A stretch of DNA of 64,000 bases from Pseudomonas asplenii (lineage in GTDB: Bacteria > Pseudomonadota > Gammaproteobacteria > Pseudomonadales > Pseudomonadaceae), in the NCBI RefSeq assembly GCF_900105475.1, contig NZ_LT629777.1:1116001-1180000 (forward strand), in the 5' to 3' direction. The notes below the pieces were generated by a model. That model made no database searches. It saw nothing but the letters and a program-made list of their open reading frames with translations, and was not told where the DNA came from. This document shows, one piece after another, positions 63,188 to 64,000 of the stretch. The position numbers were made by a program, and so were the translations under genes. Numbering within the stretch: the stretch's first letter is position 1; every line of letters starts with the position of its first letter.

Positions 63188-63580
63188 ATGAAAGACTGGC
63201 TGGACGAGATCAAGTGGGACGAAAACGGCCTGGTACCGGCCATTGCCCAGGATCACAAGACCGGGCGCGTGCTGATGATGGCCTGGATGAACCGCGAGGC
63301 ATTGCAACTGACCGCCCGCGAAAACCGCGCTATCTACTGGTCACGCTCGCGTGACAAGCTGTGGCGCAAGGGTGAAGAATCCGGCCACGTGCAGCATCTG
63401 CATGAAATACGCCTGGATTGCGACGCCGACGTGATTATCCTGATGGTCGAACAGGTCGGTGGTATCGCCTGCCATACCGGCCGCCAAAGCTGCTTCTACC
63501 GCGTTTACGAAAACGACGGCTGGACGACGGTCGATCCGGTCCTCAAGGACCCGCACAGCATCTACGCAGCAGGACACTGA
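63188..63580 (+). CDS. hisI: Phosphoribosyl-AMP cyclohydrolase
   Basis: The product is 130 aa, the single-domain form. Residues include [20 protein letters not shown] and the zinc-binding [14 protein letters not shown], and [10 protein letters not shown]. It opens the ring of phosphoribosyl-AMP in histidine synthesis. ATG at 63188 has GGAG upstream. The hisE gene follows 2 bases after the stop. Confidence 0.96.
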   Translation: MKDWLDEIKWDENGLVPAIAQDHKTGRVLMMAWMNREALQLTARENRAIYWSRSRDKLWRKGEESGHVQHLHEIRLDCDADVIILMVEQVGGIACHTGRQSCFYRVYENDGWTTVDPVLKDPHSIYAAGH

Positions 63581-63582
63581 AC

Positions 63583-63915
63583 ATGACGGACACCCTGACC
63601 CGCCTGGCACAGGTGCTGGAGGAGCGCAAAGGCGCCGCCGCCGACAGCTCCTATGTCGCCAGCCTGTATCACAAGGGTTTGAACAAGATCCTGGAGAAGG
63701 TCGGCGAAGAGTCGGTCGAAACCATCATCGCGGCCAAGGACGCCGCCATCAGCGGCGATTGCAGCGACGTGATCTACGAAACCGCTGACCTGTGGTTCCA
63801 CAGCCTGGTCATGCTCGCCCAACTGGGCCAGCATCCACAGGCCGTACTGGATGAACTGGACCGTCGCTTCGGACTGTCCGGACACGCCGAGAAAGCCTCG
63901 CGTCCTTCTGCCTGA
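63583..63915 (+). CDS. hisE: Phosphoribosyl-ATP pyrophosphatase
   Basis: The product is 110 aa, an all-alpha MazG-like enzyme. The [19 protein letters not shown] segment carries the metal-binding glutamates. It hydrolyses phosphoribosyl-ATP to phosphoribosyl-AMP, the substrate of the neighbouring HisI. tatA starts 25 bases later. Confidence 0.96.
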   Translation: MTDTLTRLAQVLEERKGAAADSSYVASLYHKGLNKILEKVGEESVETIIAAKDAAISGDCSDVIYETADLWFHSLVMLAQLGQHPQAVLDELDRRFGLSGHAEKASRPSA

Positions 63916-63940
63916 ACAACTTTTAGAGAGGAGCAACACC

Positions 63941-64000
63941 ATGGGCATTTTTGACTGGAAACACTGGATCGTCATCCTGGTTGTCGTCGTGCTGGTGTTT
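63941..64000 (+). CDS. tatA: Twin-arginine translocase TatA, N-terminal part
   Basis: Only the first 20 codons are present before the window ends. The sequence MGIFDWKHWIVILVVVVLVF is the TatA start with its membrane helix. GAGAGGAG lies 7 or so bases upstream. The hisIE-tatA order is standard in pseudomonads. Confidence 0.88.
   Translation, partial: MGIFDWKHWIVILVVVVLVF

Overview
The window is about 64 kb of a high-GC Pseudomonas chromosome, most likely from the P. fluorescens complex. The grounds are the preserved order pilMNOPQ-aroK-aroB-damX-gltBD-hemE on one side of ponA, and maeB-nuclease-rpmE-priA-argS-SPOR-hslVU-DUF971-phaC1ZC2D-phaFI-ubiE-ubiJ-ubiB-hisIE-tatA on the other. Class II (medium-chain-length) PHA synthases, inverted REP pairs carrying a cgggcaagc core, and frequent GTG/TTG starts agree. 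The species is inference; the genus is close to certain.

Bases 1-7560 (+) hold the end of an aryl-polyene/xanthomonadin-like pigment locus. In order it has a cation:proton antiporter (cut by the window edge), a halogenase-like FAD enzyme, a SAM methyltransferase, a DUF3261 lipoprotein, a ketosynthase, a hotdog dehydratase, a FabG-type ketoreductase, a second ketosynthase and two small exported proteins. Nearly all junctions down to the second ketosynthase are ATGA-type overlaps. A LysR regulator and a divergent MFS transporter follow (7648-9946).

Bases 9948-19270 (-) are one complete type II secretion operon, gspC-D-E-F-G-H-I-J-K-L-M. Directly upstream on the same strand is a GbpA/CbpE-like lytic polysaccharide monooxygenase (19617-21065), its probable substrate. 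Next come hemE, gltD and gltB (all -), then a run of - strand genes reading pilM-N-O-P-Q-aroK-aroB-damX. This builds the type IV pilus alignment complex and secretin, the shikimate enzymes and a SPOR-domain division ATPase. ponA (PBP1A) is divergent from pilM.

Bases 40071-47627 are housekeeping: malic enzyme, a thermonuclease-like secreted nuclease, rpmE, priA, argS and an FtsN-like SPOR protein. About 47.7-50.1 kb is an AT-rich accessory insertion between the SPOR gene and hslV. It carries a gene with heme-oxygenase-like features, broken near its 3' end by an apparent frameshift, and a TauE/SafE-family permease.

Bases 50372-64000 return to core genes: hslVU, a DUF971 protein, and the PHA cluster phaC1-phaZ-phaC2-phaD. 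The PHA cluster has a sigma-54-type promoter upstream and faces the convergent phasin operon phaI-phaF. A small PHA-granule-region protein, ubiE-ubiJ-ubiB (ubiquinone), hisI-hisE (histidine) and the first 20 codons of tatA follow.

The best leads for something new are the AT-rich oxidase-like/permease island, the halogenase-like enzyme plus antiporter in the pigment locus, and the dedicated T2SS-LPMO pairing. No rRNA, tRNA, CRISPR array or insertion sequence was recognised.
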